From Arthrobacter globiformis (GTDB lineage Bacteria; Actinomycetota; Actinomycetes; Actinomycetales; Micrococcaceae), in assembly GCF_030817195.1 (NCBI RefSeq), contig NZ_JAUSYZ010000001.1, positions 4,402,001-4,466,000 of the forward strand: 64,000 nt of DNA. Direction: 5' to 3'. The notes beneath the pieces are model-generated. The model searched no databases. It saw only the letters and a program-made list of their open reading frames with translations, and was not told where the DNA came from. Each line of letters opens with the position of its first letter. The stretch's first letter is position 1. Shown here piece after piece: positions 36,158 through 44,704 of the stretch. The translations under genes and the position numbers were made by a program.

Positions 36158-38356
36158 ATGACTCATGCCCGCGTGCCAGTAGGCCGGGCTGCTCAACTCG
36201 AAGCGAATTTCTCGGCGGTGAGGACGAACAATCCCGGCGCACGAAAGCGGTATGACGTCCAGGGCCTTCGCGCACTGGCAGTTGTCCTGGTTATTGCAGA
36301 TCACCTGCTGGGTTACCCCACCGGTGGCTTCATCGGCGTGGATGTCTTCTTCGTGATCTCCGGTTTCGTGATTACTGCCAGCCTGATCCGGGAGCATGAC
36401 AAAAACGGCAGGATCTCCTTCGCGGACTTCTACCGGCGCCGGGCGCGACGTATCCTGCCGCTGGCATCGCTAGTTATCGTCCTGTCGCTCATCGCGTCAT
36501 GGGCTGTGTTCTCCACCGCGCGCTTCGCGGGCACCGCCCAGGACGGACTGTGGGCGTTCCTGTCTGCTGCCAACTGGCATCTGGCCATCATCGGTACTGA
36601 CTACATGCAGGCCGGAGGGGCGGTGTCCCCGCTACAGCACTTCTGGTCGCTGGCCGTCGAGGAACAGTTCTACTTCGTTTGGCCGTGGCTGATCGTGCTC
36701 ATGCTCGGGTGGGGAGCTTCCAGGCGACGCCGGTCGTCTTCCGGGGCCCGGCGTTCACTGGGCCTGGCCTTGCTTGCCGTGGTGGGAGCATCGTTTGCCT
36801 TCGCCATGTGGGAAAGCTCCGCTGCGCCCACCGTCGCATACTTCTCGACGTTTTCCCGTGCCTGGGAGCTCGGCTGCGGTGGTCTGATGGCCGTAATGGC
36901 GCCGGTTCTGCTGCGCATCCCAGACCGTATCAGGCCCGCTTTAGCCTGCCTCGGCCTCGCAGGAATCGTTGTTGGCGCCTTCGCCATGACGCCGGAATTG
37001 ACCTTCCCGGGTCCGTGGGCAGCGGTGCCCGTCCTTGCAACCATGGTCGTCATCGCCGCAGGGACCGGAGGGGAGCAACGACTGCTGGCTCCACTGACTA
37101 ATCGCGCCTCCCGCTACCTGGGTGACATTTCATACTCTCTGTACCTGTGGCACTTCCCTGTCATCATTCTTCTTGAAGCACTTCGGCCATCGAGTGGCGT
37201 CGTGGACCACGCCGTTGCTTTAGCCCTCACCCTGGCGCTGTCAGTATGGTCCTATCACTTCGTTGAAGAGCCCGTCAGGCACTCGCAATGGCTTGAACCC
37301 AAGGCAGCCACGGCAGCCAAGGTGCCGCGCGGGGCCCGGACCCGGCTGGCCTACGGAGCGCTCACTACTCTTGCCCTGGCTGCCGCCATCGTCGTGAGCT
37401 TCACCCTGGTGAAGGCCACCCCTGTCACGGGAACGGCTGTTGCGCAACCAGTCGTGTCGCCGAGTGCTTCCTCCCCTGCTGTTGCAAACACCCCCTCAGC
37501 AAAGCTGAGCCAGGAACTCACTCTTGCTCTCTCGGCGCCTCAGTGGCCAGAGCTTACGCCGGCGATCGATACACTTGGCGACGAAGCGAAAGCGCCTGAA
37601 TGGGTCGAGGACGGATGCCTGGGCGACGAGCGAGGCGCTCTGGAAGACCCAACGGAAAATGCAGCCCGTTGCATCTACGGAGACGAAGCGGCCAAGAAGA
37701 CGGCAGTCGTTCTCGGCGACTCAGTGGCTATCAGTTACGTTCCAGGCATACGCGCCGCACTTGAGCCGCACGGATACAAGGTCCATGTCTACACCATGCA
37801 GCAGTGCCCGGCTGCGGCGGTTGATGTGATTAAAGCTTCGAAATCGGCACACCCCAAGTGCGCCCCTTTCCGGACATGGGCCCTTCAGCAGATAGCCTCC
37901 ATGAAGCCTGACATGGTGATCAGTTCCAGCTCAACAGGAACGTTGGCGCGCCTTTCCAGTGGAGCAACGGGCGGTGCCGCGGCCGGCGAGTGGACCGAGG
38001 CGTCCAAAAGGCTGTACACAGAACTCTCCGCCTCGGCTAAACAAGTTTTCGTGCTTGACCCGCCTCCACGCGGCCGCAAGTTCGCTGAGTGCGCCACGAA
38101 GATAAGCACGCCTGCGAACTGTGCGTCAAAGGTGCAGCAACTCTCACTGGACATGACGGCCGCCGGGCGAGCGGCCCTTGACCCTGCCGAGCAGACGAAC
38201 GTTCACTTCGTGGAGACCATTGGATGGTTCTGCGTAGCTGGGAACTGCCCCGCTTTCGCCGGAACGTCACCTATGCATGCAGACGGGGCCCACCTCACGG
38301 CCGCATATTCAAAGTCACTTGGGCCCGTGCTGTCCGAAGCACTTGCCATCAAGTAA
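36158..38356 (+). CDS. Acyltransferase 3 with C-terminal SGNH domain (surface glycan O-acyltransferase)
   Basis: 732 residues. Residues about 30-400 are an OafA-like membrane domain with RYDVQGLRALAVVLVIADHL, GFIGVDVFFVISGFVITASL and YRRRARRILPLA, about ten helices. A Pro/Ser/Thr linker leads to an extracytoplasmic SGNH hydrolase domain with the Ser in VVLGDSVAISYV and the Asp/His pair in HADGAHLTAAYS. Such fusions O-acetylate exported polysaccharides or lipopolysaccharide-like polymers, which fits the neighbouring polymer synthase. GGGGGA lies 13 bases before the chosen ATG. Confidence 0.9.
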   Translation: MTHARVPVGRAAQLEANFSAVRTNNPGARKRYDVQGLRALAVVLVIADHLLGYPTGGFIGVDVFFVISGFVITASLIREHDKNGRISFADFYRRRARRILPLASLVIVLSLIASWAVFSTARFAGTAQDGLWAFLSAANWHLAIIGTDYMQAGGAVSPLQHFWSLAVEEQFYFVWPWLIVLMLGWGASRRRRSSSGARRSLGLALLAVVGASFAFAMWESSAAPTVAYFSTFSRAWELGCGGLMAVMAPVLLRIPDRIRPALACLGLAGIVVGAFAMTPELTFPGPWAAVPVLATMVVIAAGTGGEQRLLAPLTNRASRYLGDISYSLYLWHFPVIILLEALRPSSGVVDHAVALALTLALSVWSYHFVEEPVRHSQWLEPKAATAAKVPRGARTRLAYGALTTLALAAAIVVSFTLVKATPVTGTAVAQPVVSPSASSPAVANTPSAKLSQELTLALSAPQWPELTPAIDTLGDEAKAPEWVEDGCLGDERGALEDPTENAARCIYGDEAAKKTAVVLGDSVAISYVPGIRAALEPHGYKVHVYTMQQCPAAAVDVIKASKSAHPKCAPFRTWALQQIASMKPDMVISSSSTGTLARLSSGATGGAAAGEWTEASKRLYTELSASAKQVFVLDPPPRGRKFAECATKISTPANCASKVQQLSLDMTAAGRAALDPAEQTNVHFVETIGWFCVAGNCPAFAGTSPMHADGAHLTAAYSKSLGPVLSEALAIK

Positions 38357-38357
38357 A

Positions 38358-38397
38358 TACAGGTTCGCAGTGGCCCGCCCAGGACCTGGAACCTGTA
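38358..38397 (+). terminator. Hairpin after the SGNH acyltransferase
   Basis: A perfect 9-bp stem, TACAGGTTC (38,358-38,366) with GAACCTGTA (38,389-38,397), starts right after the stop codon. A short T-run (GTATTTTT) follows about 15 bases later. Confidence 0.55.
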
Positions 38398-38542
38398 CAG
38401 GGTCCGGGAACAGGTGTATTTTTCAATGCAGGGTCCTGCATCACTGAAGTTTCCGCGGGAACCTCCTCCGGCATCGTGCACCGCCGGGGGTACCCGCTGT
38501 AGCCTCACGGCGGACATCGTGCACCCGAGGAAAGAGCCTGAC

Positions 38543-38800
38543 GTGGCCACCTCTCATTTCCAGCAGTTCCTTCATGACGCAACCACGCCCGCCGCAGACA
38601 CCGACAGCCCGCTGGGGCCGGACTGCCTGTACGGGCTGTACACGAGCTGGTGCCTGCTCCAGGGCGTGAAACCCAGACGCCCCGCAGTCTTCAGGGCAGG
38701 AATGCGCCTGCGCGGGGTAAATGTCCGCAACGGCAGACTGAGGATGAAGGGACGCGCAGCAGCGGACTACATCCTCTCCAGCTACCCGTTCGCCTTCTGA
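38543..38800 (+). CDS. Small helical protein, primase-C-terminal-like winged-helix
   Basis: 85 residues from a GTG preceded by AGGAAAG. The pattern LYGLYTSWCLLQGVKP ... FRAGMRLRGV ... GRLRMKGRAAADYIL resembles the short DNA-binding helical module found at the ends of plasmid and phage primases and helicases. It is linked to the zinc-ribbon gene that starts two bases after its stop. Not part of any recognisable prophage here. Function unknown. Confidence 0.55.
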   Translation: MATSHFQQFLHDATTPAADTDSPLGPDCLYGLYTSWCLLQGVKPRRPAVFRAGMRLRGVNVRNGRLRMKGRAAADYILSSYPFAF

Positions 38801-38802
38801 TC

Positions 38803-39231
38803 ATGTCGCTGGGTTTCCACGGCTTCCGCCAGGACGGCGCCGGCCGGCACCGCGTGCTCCCGGTGATGTGCGGCCACTGCGGCACGGACCGGCGTCTCAC
38901 CATCAGGTCCGTCACCGGGCTTCAACACTCGCCTCCGGAGATCGTTCTCGTCTCCTACACCTGCGGCCGGTGCGGGCTCTTCAGTGAGCATCCTGCCCAG
39001 GCCGCGGATCTGTCCATGGTCCTGGCCCGCGCCGACCAGACAGGGGACGTGCTGATCTTCGGCGGACATTACATCCACTGTGGACAGCCGATGCGGAAAG
39101 CCGGGTCGGAACTCCGCCGGCTCTCCGCGCCGCTGTCCACCGAAAGCACGGACGGGGACCCCCTGGATGTTTACCTCGCAACCCGGGTCCTCAGGTGCGA
39201 CTGCGGGTTCCAGATGGAACTGCCGGAATAG
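38803..39231 (+). CDS. Zinc-ribbon hypothetical protein
   Basis: 142 residues. Cysteine pairs in MCGHCGTDRR and YTCGRCGLFS, then IHCGQ and LRCDCGFQME, suggest two zinc-ribbon modules. It follows the small winged-helix-like gene by two bases, so the two are probably co-expressed. No known family name. Possibly a nucleic-acid-binding pair. Confidence 0.6.
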   Translation: MSLGFHGFRQDGAGRHRVLPVMCGHCGTDRRLTIRSVTGLQHSPPEIVLVSYTCGRCGLFSEHPAQAADLSMVLARADQTGDVLIFGGHYIHCGQPMRKAGSELRRLSAPLSTESTDGDPLDVYLATRVLRCDCGFQMELPE

Positions 39232-39255
39232 GGATTGGCAGGCCAAGGACCCTGC

Positions 39256-39600
39256 TTAGGCCTGTTTCGGCCGCCACACGCCGAAGCGGTTGCCCTGGGG
39301 GTCGAGGAGGTGCGCGAACTCAATGGCTCCGTTGTCGACGAACGGGACGGCGACGCTCGCACCGAGGGACTCGGCCTGGGCGATCGCCGCCTTCACGTCG
39401 TCCACCTGCACATAGAAGATGGCCCAGGCCTTTCCGCCCAGCGAGGTGGTGTCCCACAGACCGCCCTTGTCGCCGTCGACCGGCCGATAACCGGCCGGCG
39501 AGGGTTCACCAAAGGTCCAGTCGAATAGTGCGCCGTAGAAGTTCCGTGCGGCGTCCGGGTCACCTGAGCCGATCTCGAAATAGTTGACTATGGCGGCCAT
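39256..39600 (-). CDS. VOC-family (glyoxalase/bleomycin resistance-like) protein
   Basis: 114 residues. Begins MAAIVNYFEIGSGDPDAARN then FYGALFDW and ends FAHLLDPQGNRFGVWRP, the two beta-alpha-beta-beta-beta modules of the vicinal-oxygen-chelate fold. The usual metal ligands are only partly present. Substrate unknown. Confidence 0.85.
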   Translation of the reverse strand: MAAIVNYFEIGSGDPDAARNFYGALFDWTFGEPSPAGYRPVDGDKGGLWDTTSLGGKAWAIFYVQVDDVKAAIAQAESLGASVAVPFVDNGAIEFAHLLDPQGNRFGVWRPKQA

Positions 39601-39641
39601 TGCAGTGTCCTCCCGATCCTAGGGCAGTACCTCGTACAGAG

Positions 39642-40631
39642 TTAGACGATCTGGTCGAGTTTCAGCCAGAAGGCATCGCGGAGGGCTCGCCGCACACCCT
39701 GAAGGTCCGTCTTGTACTCACCGATCCGCTGGGCGCAATCCTTGAGCAGCACACGGTCAATCTCCACCGGCAGCACCGGGCGATCCGCCAAAAGCTCGTT
39801 CAGTTCCCCTTGGGTGGTGGAGCCGTACCAGCTGACGGCCACACTCTCTCCAACCTCCTGTGCCACGTCGAGAGCCGAGCCCTCATAGACATCAGAAGTC
39901 AAAGCTCCGGCGCCTGAGCTGTACACGAGGTGTGCTTCTGATCGATGCATCTTCGGGGCCGCGGGCTGCATTGACGGCCGCACCGACGGAGGCGCTGGCC
40001 GCGGTCCGGATCCAGGTGTGGGCCGGGGCGGAAATGGCCCCGGAGTTGGCGCAACGGGCGTCGGGCGAGGCGCCGCCGAAACGGATTTGGCGAAGCAGGA
40101 TTCGATGAGCTCGGCCGGAAGGGTGATGATGCTGTCCACGCGCAGAGCCAGGTGTTCGGCGACCGAGGCGACCCCGAGCCGGTGGCTCGGATCGTCCAGG
40201 CCCACCAGGACAACCTTCATGCCGAGATCCTGCGCGGCTTCGACGGCCTCAGCAAGGTCGTCATCGCCCGAGACCAGGAAGGCCACCGACGCCGCCCTGT
40301 TCCGGGCAACTCCGACGAGATCCAGACCGAGCTTGAGGTCAACGCCCTTCTGTTCCCCGTTGAACGAGATGCGGCCAAGCCGGACCTTAACGTCGGGAAG
40401 CAACCCGATTTTCTTGTGCTGGTCCGTGAACAACGCATCCTTGGAGGCGTCGTACCAATAGACGCGCAGCGATTCCAGGCCACAGTGGTCCTTGGCGCGG
40501 CCCAGGATCCCGCGTATGAGTTTTTCGTAGTTGACGCTGAACGCTGATCGTAAGGACGTACCGGCGACTTGGGTTCCGCCGACGGCGAGAAGGAATCCTG
40601 CGTCGACGAAGATTGCGCTCTGATGCATCAT
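39642..40631 (-). CDS. NYN-domain (PIN-like) nuclease-fold protein
   Basis: About 329 residues from the ATG at 40,631; a GTG seven codons earlier is possible. Residues about 1-170 form a NYN domain with the acidic residues expected for metal-dependent RNA cleavage: FVDAGF, KGVDLKLGLDL and VSGDDDLAEAV. A Pro-rich linker (PTPGSGPRPAPPS) leads to a C-terminal domain of about 100 residues without a name (DVYEGSALDVAQEVGESVAV ... LPVEIDRVLLKDC). Likely an RNA-processing or RNA-decay enzyme; target unknown. Confidence 0.85.
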   Translation of the reverse strand: MMHQSAIFVDAGFLLAVGGTQVAGTSLRSAFSVNYEKLIRGILGRAKDHCGLESLRVYWYDASKDALFTDQHKKIGLLPDVKVRLGRISFNGEQKGVDLKLGLDLVGVARNRAASVAFLVSGDDDLAEAVEAAQDLGMKVVLVGLDDPSHRLGVASVAEHLALRVDSIITLPAELIESCFAKSVSAAPRPTPVAPTPGPFPPRPTPGSGPRPAPPSVRPSMQPAAPKMHRSEAHLVYSSGAGALTSDVYEGSALDVAQEVGESVAVSWYGSTTQGELNELLADRPVLPVEIDRVLLKDCAQRIGEYKTDLQGVRRALRDAFWLKLDQIV

Positions 40632-40841
40632 GTCTGTGATGCTACCGGCCACAAACGATAGACCAGTTGCTTTCCCGTGCCGGGCGAGGCGCGGGCATTA
40701 CGTGGCGCTCCCTTCGGTGAGGATTGGTGCCCCTGACGCTCAGCTGATCGTGATGGAGATGCGGTTCGGGGTTTCGCCTTTGCATGCCAAGCCATAAGTA
40801 GGCTGATGGACGCCGCAGCCACCGGTCGCTCAGACTGAAGC

Positions 40842-41060
40842 ATGGACGACACGGAAAAGCATGAAACGATCGCCAAGGTCACCGACCGCCTCGCGGCTCG
40901 CTACCCCGAAACGCCCCGGAACCTGATCGCCGCCGTCGTGGCCGAGGAATACGCACTCCTGGACAGTGGCCGGATCCGCACCTACATCCCGACCCTGGTT
41001 GAACGCGGCGCTAGGAACAGGCTCAGGGAAAGCGCCAGCGCGCCGCCCTCCGGCATCTGA
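40842..41060 (+). CDS. Three-helix-bundle dimerization-domain protein
   Basis: 72 residues. HETIAKVTDRLAARYPETPR and NLIAAVVAEEYALLDSGRIR followed by YIPTLVERGARNRL match the small actinobacterial three-helix bundle found alone or fused to regulators. Divergent from the NYN gene. Function unknown. Confidence 0.75.
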   Translation: MDDTEKHETIAKVTDRLAARYPETPRNLIAAVVAEEYALLDSGRIRTYIPTLVERGARNRLRESASAPPSGI

Positions 41061-41151
41061 CATTCGGGCCGTGCTGCACGCGCCGGAGCAATCCGCAGCA
41101 CTCCAAGCAAACTCCCCTCGGTCTCACTCTGACCGGGGCGGGCGGCATCAC

Positions 41152-41575
41152 CTACCGTGCGGCGAGCCGTTCTGCATTCTTGCTCATGCGCTCGAGGACG
41201 CTGACAGCCATGGCATACTCATCCATGCCGATGCCTGCCGTCAGCTCAAGGCGCGCGGCTTCCACCAGCCCGGATGCCGCCGCATGCAAGGCCACACCTG
41301 CATCAGTCAGACCGAGCCGACCATCCAGCAGGAATAACAGATCCCTTCGTACCATCCCGGCCATGTCCCGTTCCTGGGCCGCCTCGGCGTCAGCGGCGGC
41401 GAACGGGCGCAGGGTATGCTTCAGCTCCCCGGGGGTGACAGGGCCAGAACTCAGCGTGTTGAGGACCATGCCACTGTCTTCTGGTCAGGCGGACACGGGC
41501 GAGGGTGGAATCAAGATGTGTCTCCAGCGCTTCATCCAAACGCCTGACCCAATAACCGATAGGCCTGTTCACCAT
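41152..41575 (-). pseudogene. MarR-like regulator, single-base frameshift
   Basis: The N-terminus (GYWVRRLDEALETHLDSTLA then RVRLTRRQW) lies in one frame and the remainder (MVLNTLSSGPVTPGELKHTL ... RRDLLFLLDGRLGLTDAG ... SVLERMSKNAERLAA) in another. The slip is at about 41,468-41,473, where CAGTGGCATGGTC would need one more base to read Q-W-x-MVLNTL. Restored length about 140 residues, normal for MarR winged-helix proteins. Divergent from the dihydrofolate-reductase-like gene at 41,669, so probably its former regulator. Confidence 0.65.
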
Positions 41576-41668
41576 GCCATGGTCGCAGGAGCCTTCCACC
41601 TAGGCAACGTCCGGGCAGTCGGTTCAGGACCTCTGGCCTGCAGGCGACCGATCTGGAAGGATCTCACC

Positions 41669-42268
41669 ATGCGAAGGGTCGTCGTCTGCAATATCGCGTC
41701 CGTGGACGGCTTCTACGCTGCCAGCGATGGAAATCCCCTCGTGCTGAACATGGATGCAGCATTCGACGAATACAACCGCACGCGGATCGAGGCGGCGGAC
41801 ATGCTGCTCCTGGGCCGGAAGTCCTTCGAAGGCTTCAGCTCGTACTGGCCAGGAATAGCTACCGCCCCTGACGATCCGGGGAACCGCGCGGTCAGCGAGG
41901 ACAACCGCCGGATCAGCCGGGCCTTCAACTCCCTGCCCAAAACAGTGGTCTCAGACACCTTCGTGGTAGCGGCCGACAACGCCTGGCGGGACACCACCAC
42001 CGTTATTCCTGGCGACGAAGTGCCCGGCTGGATTGGCGCCTGCCGGCAAGAAGGAAACGGCGACATCCTGATTTTCGCGAGCAGGGTCCTTTGGAACAGC
42101 CTCCTCGATATGCGGTTGGTGGATGAAGTCCACCTGATGATCAGCCCTAACGCACTGGCTGAAGGCATACCGATTTTCACCCTGTCCGCAGCCTTCACCC
42201 TTCTGGATTCCGTGAGATTCGATTCATCATCCAACGTCCTCCTGAGGTATGAACCGAACCGCGGCTAG
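41669..42268 (+). CDS. Dihydrofolate reductase-like (RibD C-terminal domain) protein
   Basis: 199 residues from an ATG preceded by GGAAGGA. MRRVVVCNIASVDGFYA, ADMLLLGRKSFEGF and ILIFASRVLWNSLLDMRLVD with VDEVHLMISPNALAEG are the strands and NADPH-contact loops of the RibD-C/DHFR-like fold. Many such single-domain proteins are uncharacterised reductases. The 3' end overlaps the convergent DUF3592 gene by three bases. Confidence 0.88.
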   Translation: MRRVVVCNIASVDGFYAASDGNPLVLNMDAAFDEYNRTRIEAADMLLLGRKSFEGFSSYWPGIATAPDDPGNRAVSEDNRRISRAFNSLPKTVVSDTFVVAADNAWRDTTTVIPGDEVPGWIGACRQEGNGDILIFASRVLWNSLLDMRLVDEVHLMISPNALAEGIPIFTLSAAFTLLDSVRFDSSSNVLLRYEPNRG

Positions 42269-42756
42269 CCCAGCCTGTTTCTGTGTCTCTTCCCCCGCTT
42301 CGAAAAAACGAGGATGAGAACGATGGGGATGAAAATCATGGCCAGGATAGTGCCAATGCCCCGGACCATGATGCCGTCGCTCTCGTAGCCCAGCACCACT
42401 GACTGGCCGGGCTCCTGCGCGCGGTACGCCACCGTGACTTCCTCGCCGTCCGTCGGGTGCTGGTCGTGGTCCACGGTGGCCGAGGTGTAGCGGACCGTTC
42501 CGTCGGCGGACGTGTACCTCACCCTGATGTCCCTCTGCGAAGCCCTCCTGGCGTCGTTGAAGTCGACGATGGTTCCGGTGGTGTGCACACCCGTCCGCGC
42601 GATCTCGTCATCCGCATCAGCCATCCGGGAACCGACACCGATCATCACCGGCCCCACCAGGACCATGACAAGGGCCAGCGCCACCTGCAGGGCGCGGCTC
42701 AGCAGTGTTTGGGGCTGGCGGTTTACAGCGGCATCCGGGGAACTCACGGCGCCCAT
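42265..42756 (-). CDS. DUF3592-type membrane protein
   Basis: 163 residues from the ATG at 42,756. Two membrane helices (residues ~18-40 and ~132-155) flank an extracytoplasmic domain with TGTIVDFNDARR ... RVRYTSADGTVRYTSA ... GEEVTVAYRAQEPGQSVVLG, the DUF3592 pattern. A TTG 16 codons earlier is a less likely start. Function unknown. Confidence 0.8.
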   Translation of the reverse strand: MGAVSSPDAAVNRQPQTLLSRALQVALALVMVLVGPVMIGVGSRMADADDEIARTGVHTTGTIVDFNDARRASQRDIRVRYTSADGTVRYTSATVDHDQHPTDGEEVTVAYRAQEPGQSVVLGYESDGIMVRGIGTILAMIFIPIVLILVFSKRGKRHRNRLG

Positions 42757-42791
42757 TCTGCCGGATGACCGGGGCTGAAACCTATCCGGGC

Positions 42792-42811
42792 GCGACAGGC
42801 TCAAGCACCGG
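42792..42811. repeat. Isolated copy of the GACAGGCTCAA dispersed element
   Basis: GCGACAGGCTCAAGCACCGG, the same element as in the E2 linkers at 20,967-21,474. Here it supplies the stop codon and last residues of the AraC-family gene. Confidence 0.7.
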
Positions 42812-43601
42812 ATCCGCCGGCAACCGCCCGCCGGTACGTGCTCGGCGTGAACCCCAGGTACTTCTGAAAGTCATTCGTCAGATGTGCATGGTCGGCGTAC
42901 CCAAGCTCGGCAGCTATCGCTGCGAGATCCGCTGAAGCATCCAGGCGCGTCCGCTCGGCAGCGTCCTGAAGCCTCCGACGGCGGATCAGCGCGGCAGGGC
43001 TGAGGCCGATGTACTTCCTGGCCAGACGCTGCAGGGTCCGCTGCGAAACCGCCAGCGCAGACGCCGCGTCCTCGACCCGGACTACCGAGGCGTCCGAACC
43101 GATGACGTCCATCAGCCGGTTGGCCAGCAACGCCTCCTCGGACACTGCGGGCCCGGCAAAACAAGCCAGCCACCCCGCAAAGGCATCCACTGCCCGCTCG
43201 AGGCGAGTATCGCCGTCGTACGTGTTCATGACCTCCGAGACGGAAAGGTGCAGATGCTCCGCGGCCACCGCCACCTCCGTGTCCCGCAGGCTGGAGGGAT
43301 CGTCGGTGAACAGCGGCACGGCCGCCGGCCGCAGCAGCGCACCAACCGCCCAGCCCCGTCCGGCCAAGTCCCGATAGGCGGCCCGGGTAGTCGGGCCGGA
43401 GAAGACCACGCCATCAGGCTGCACCACGAGGTTGGAGCCCGGGTACGCGATCAGGTGCTGGCGGGATGTGCGGCCTGGCCCGATGTCCCACTCCGGAATC
43501 CAGAACCACTGGACCAGGTCCGCCACGGGGGCCGGCGCTGGAAGGCGGTGAAAACTGGGAAGCCGGGTCGGGTACAGGATCCCCTTGAACGAACTCTCCA
43601 T
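42801..43601 (-). CDS. AraC-family transcriptional regulator
   Basis: 266 residues from the ATG at 43,601, preceded by GAGGGG. An N-terminal cupin-like sensing region (PGSNLVVQPDGVVFSGP) and C-terminal double helix-turn-helix (VEDAASALAVSQRTLQRLAR ... LAAIAAELGYADHAHLTNDF ... LGFTPSTYRRA). Divergent from the VOC protein gene at 43,661 (59 bases apart), which it probably controls. Confidence 0.9.
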   Translation of the reverse strand: MESSFKGILYPTRLPSFHRLPAPAPVADLVQWFWIPEWDIGPGRTSRQHLIAYPGSNLVVQPDGVVFSGPTTRAAYRDLAGRGWAVGALLRPAAVPLFTDDPSSLRDTEVAVAAEHLHLSVSEVMNTYDGDTRLERAVDAFAGWLACFAGPAVSEEALLANRLMDVIGSDASVVRVEDAASALAVSQRTLQRLARKYIGLSPAALIRRRRLQDAAERTRLDASADLAAIAAELGYADHAHLTNDFQKYLGFTPSTYRRAVAGGSGA

Positions 43602-43660
43602 CGGTCCCCTCAGACTGTCGCGAATCTCCAAGCGCCGCCGCTGACGGGGCACGTAGCGTC

Positions 43661-44179
43661 ATGGATATGACAGATACTACAAGCACCGAATCGACCACCG
43701 CCGCCCACGGAGAGCACACAACGAATGGGATTCCGAACGGCCTGACGAGCCTCACGCCGTTCCTCGCTGTGACCAGCGCCAGGGAAGCGATCGCCTTCTA
43801 CAAGGACGTGTTCGGCGCCCGCCTAGTAGGCGCCACGGAGATGCGCGGAGTCGTGGTCCACGCGGAACTCGACTTTGGGAACGGCCACCTCCAGCTCGGC
43901 GAACCCAACCCCGAATACCACCTGGTCCCAGCGCCGGAGGGTGAAAACGACTGCTACTCCCTGGGCCTCTACTGCCCGGACGCCGACGCCCTGGTGCAGC
44001 GCGCAGAACAGGCCGGAGCTACGATCCGCGAGCCACTGGCCACGTTTGTCTCAGGCGACCGATATGCCAGCATCCGGGACCCCTTCGGCGTCCGCTGGTC
44101 CATCATGACCCGCGTGGAGGACCTCTCCGAAGAGGAAAGCAACCGCCGGGTCGAAGAATGGGCGGCGCAGCAGGGCTAA
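43661..44179 (+). CDS. VOC-family protein (PhnB/glyoxalase-like)
   Basis: 172 residues. After a Thr/Ser-rich N-terminus comes TPFLAVTSAREAIAFYKDVF ... LQLGEPNPEYHL ... YASIRDPFGVRWSIMTRVED, the PhnB-like VOC arrangement. Some relatives are O-demethylase-like or resistance proteins; here the only clue is the divergent AraC regulator. Confidence 0.88.
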   Translation: MDMTDTTSTESTTAAHGEHTTNGIPNGLTSLTPFLAVTSAREAIAFYKDVFGARLVGATEMRGVVVHAELDFGNGHLQLGEPNPEYHLVPAPEGENDCYSLGLYCPDADALVQRAEQAGATIREPLATFVSGDRYASIRDPFGVRWSIMTRVEDLSEEESNRRVEEWAAQQG

Positions 44180-44219
44180 GGCTGGCCCCGCATTCCCAGG
44201 AAGCGGCTACCCCTTGACC

Positions 44220-44465
44220 TCAGCGGGGCCCCGGCGCCGCGGGGGTTTCGCCGTTGCCGACCGCCTCGATCCAGTCGACCACCTGGTCCGGAAAATAGAA
44301 CCCCGAGGGCTCGTCGTCCCCGGCCCGCCAGACATCCGAGGCGGCCGGGCCGCCGGCTTCCGTGATTTCGGCGACCAGTTCGTCCGGGACGGCGTCGCCG
44401 TTGTTCTCAATCAGCCATGCCTGCGTGGCGGGATTGAGGTTGGGCCACCATTGCTCGATGTTCAT
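44220..44465 (-). CDS. Small acidic hypothetical protein
   Basis: 81 residues: NIEQWWPNLNPATQAWLIEN ... DELVAEITEAGG ... GFYFPDQVVDWIEAV. Acidic and helical. Its start lies inside the extended tail of the bL36 gene just upstream. Not recognised; the regular Trp/Leu pattern makes a real protein plausible. Confidence 0.55.
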   Translation of the reverse strand: MNIEQWWPNLNPATQAWLIENNGDAVPDELVAEITEAGGPAASDVWRAGDDEPSGFYFPDQVVDWIEAVGNGETPAAPGPR

Positions 44466-44616
44466 GGTGGAAGTCTGCCACCCGGAGACGCGCCCGGTTA
44501 GGGCGGGCCTTCATCCGCGGGGTTTTCTTGTTGATGACGAAGGTGCGGCCGCGGCGGCGGACAATCTGCGCACCCGGTATTTTTTTCAGCGCCCGCAGCG
44601 AGTTCCGTACTTTCAT
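44407..44616 (-). CDS. rpmJ: Ribosomal protein bL36, zinc-independent paralogue, with abnormal C-terminal extension
   Basis: The first 38 residues (MKVRNSLRALKKIPGAQIVR then RRGRTFVINKKTPRMKAR) are the alternative bL36 that lacks the zinc-binding Cys residues. Family members end two residues later with QG. Here the frame runs on for 31 residues of unrelated Arg/His-rich sequence. CGCCCTAACC in place of CGCCAGGGCTAACC, a four-base loss, would explain this. Strong ribosome site AAAGGAG. Such paralogues are normally Zur-repressed and replace the zinc form under zinc starvation; the adjoining truncated G3E GTPase belongs to the same response. Confidence 0.8.
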   Translation of the reverse strand: MKVRNSLRALKKIPGAQIVRRRGRTFVINKKTPRMKARPNRARLRVADFHHEHRAMVAQPQSRHAGMAD

Positions 44617-44704
44617 GAGTTGCTCCTTTGTGTTGTTTCGGTAGTCCGGTTCAGGTCGAACGGGTCATTGATTGCGCCGGGGCCGGAGGCCGTCTCCGCT
44701 TCGG

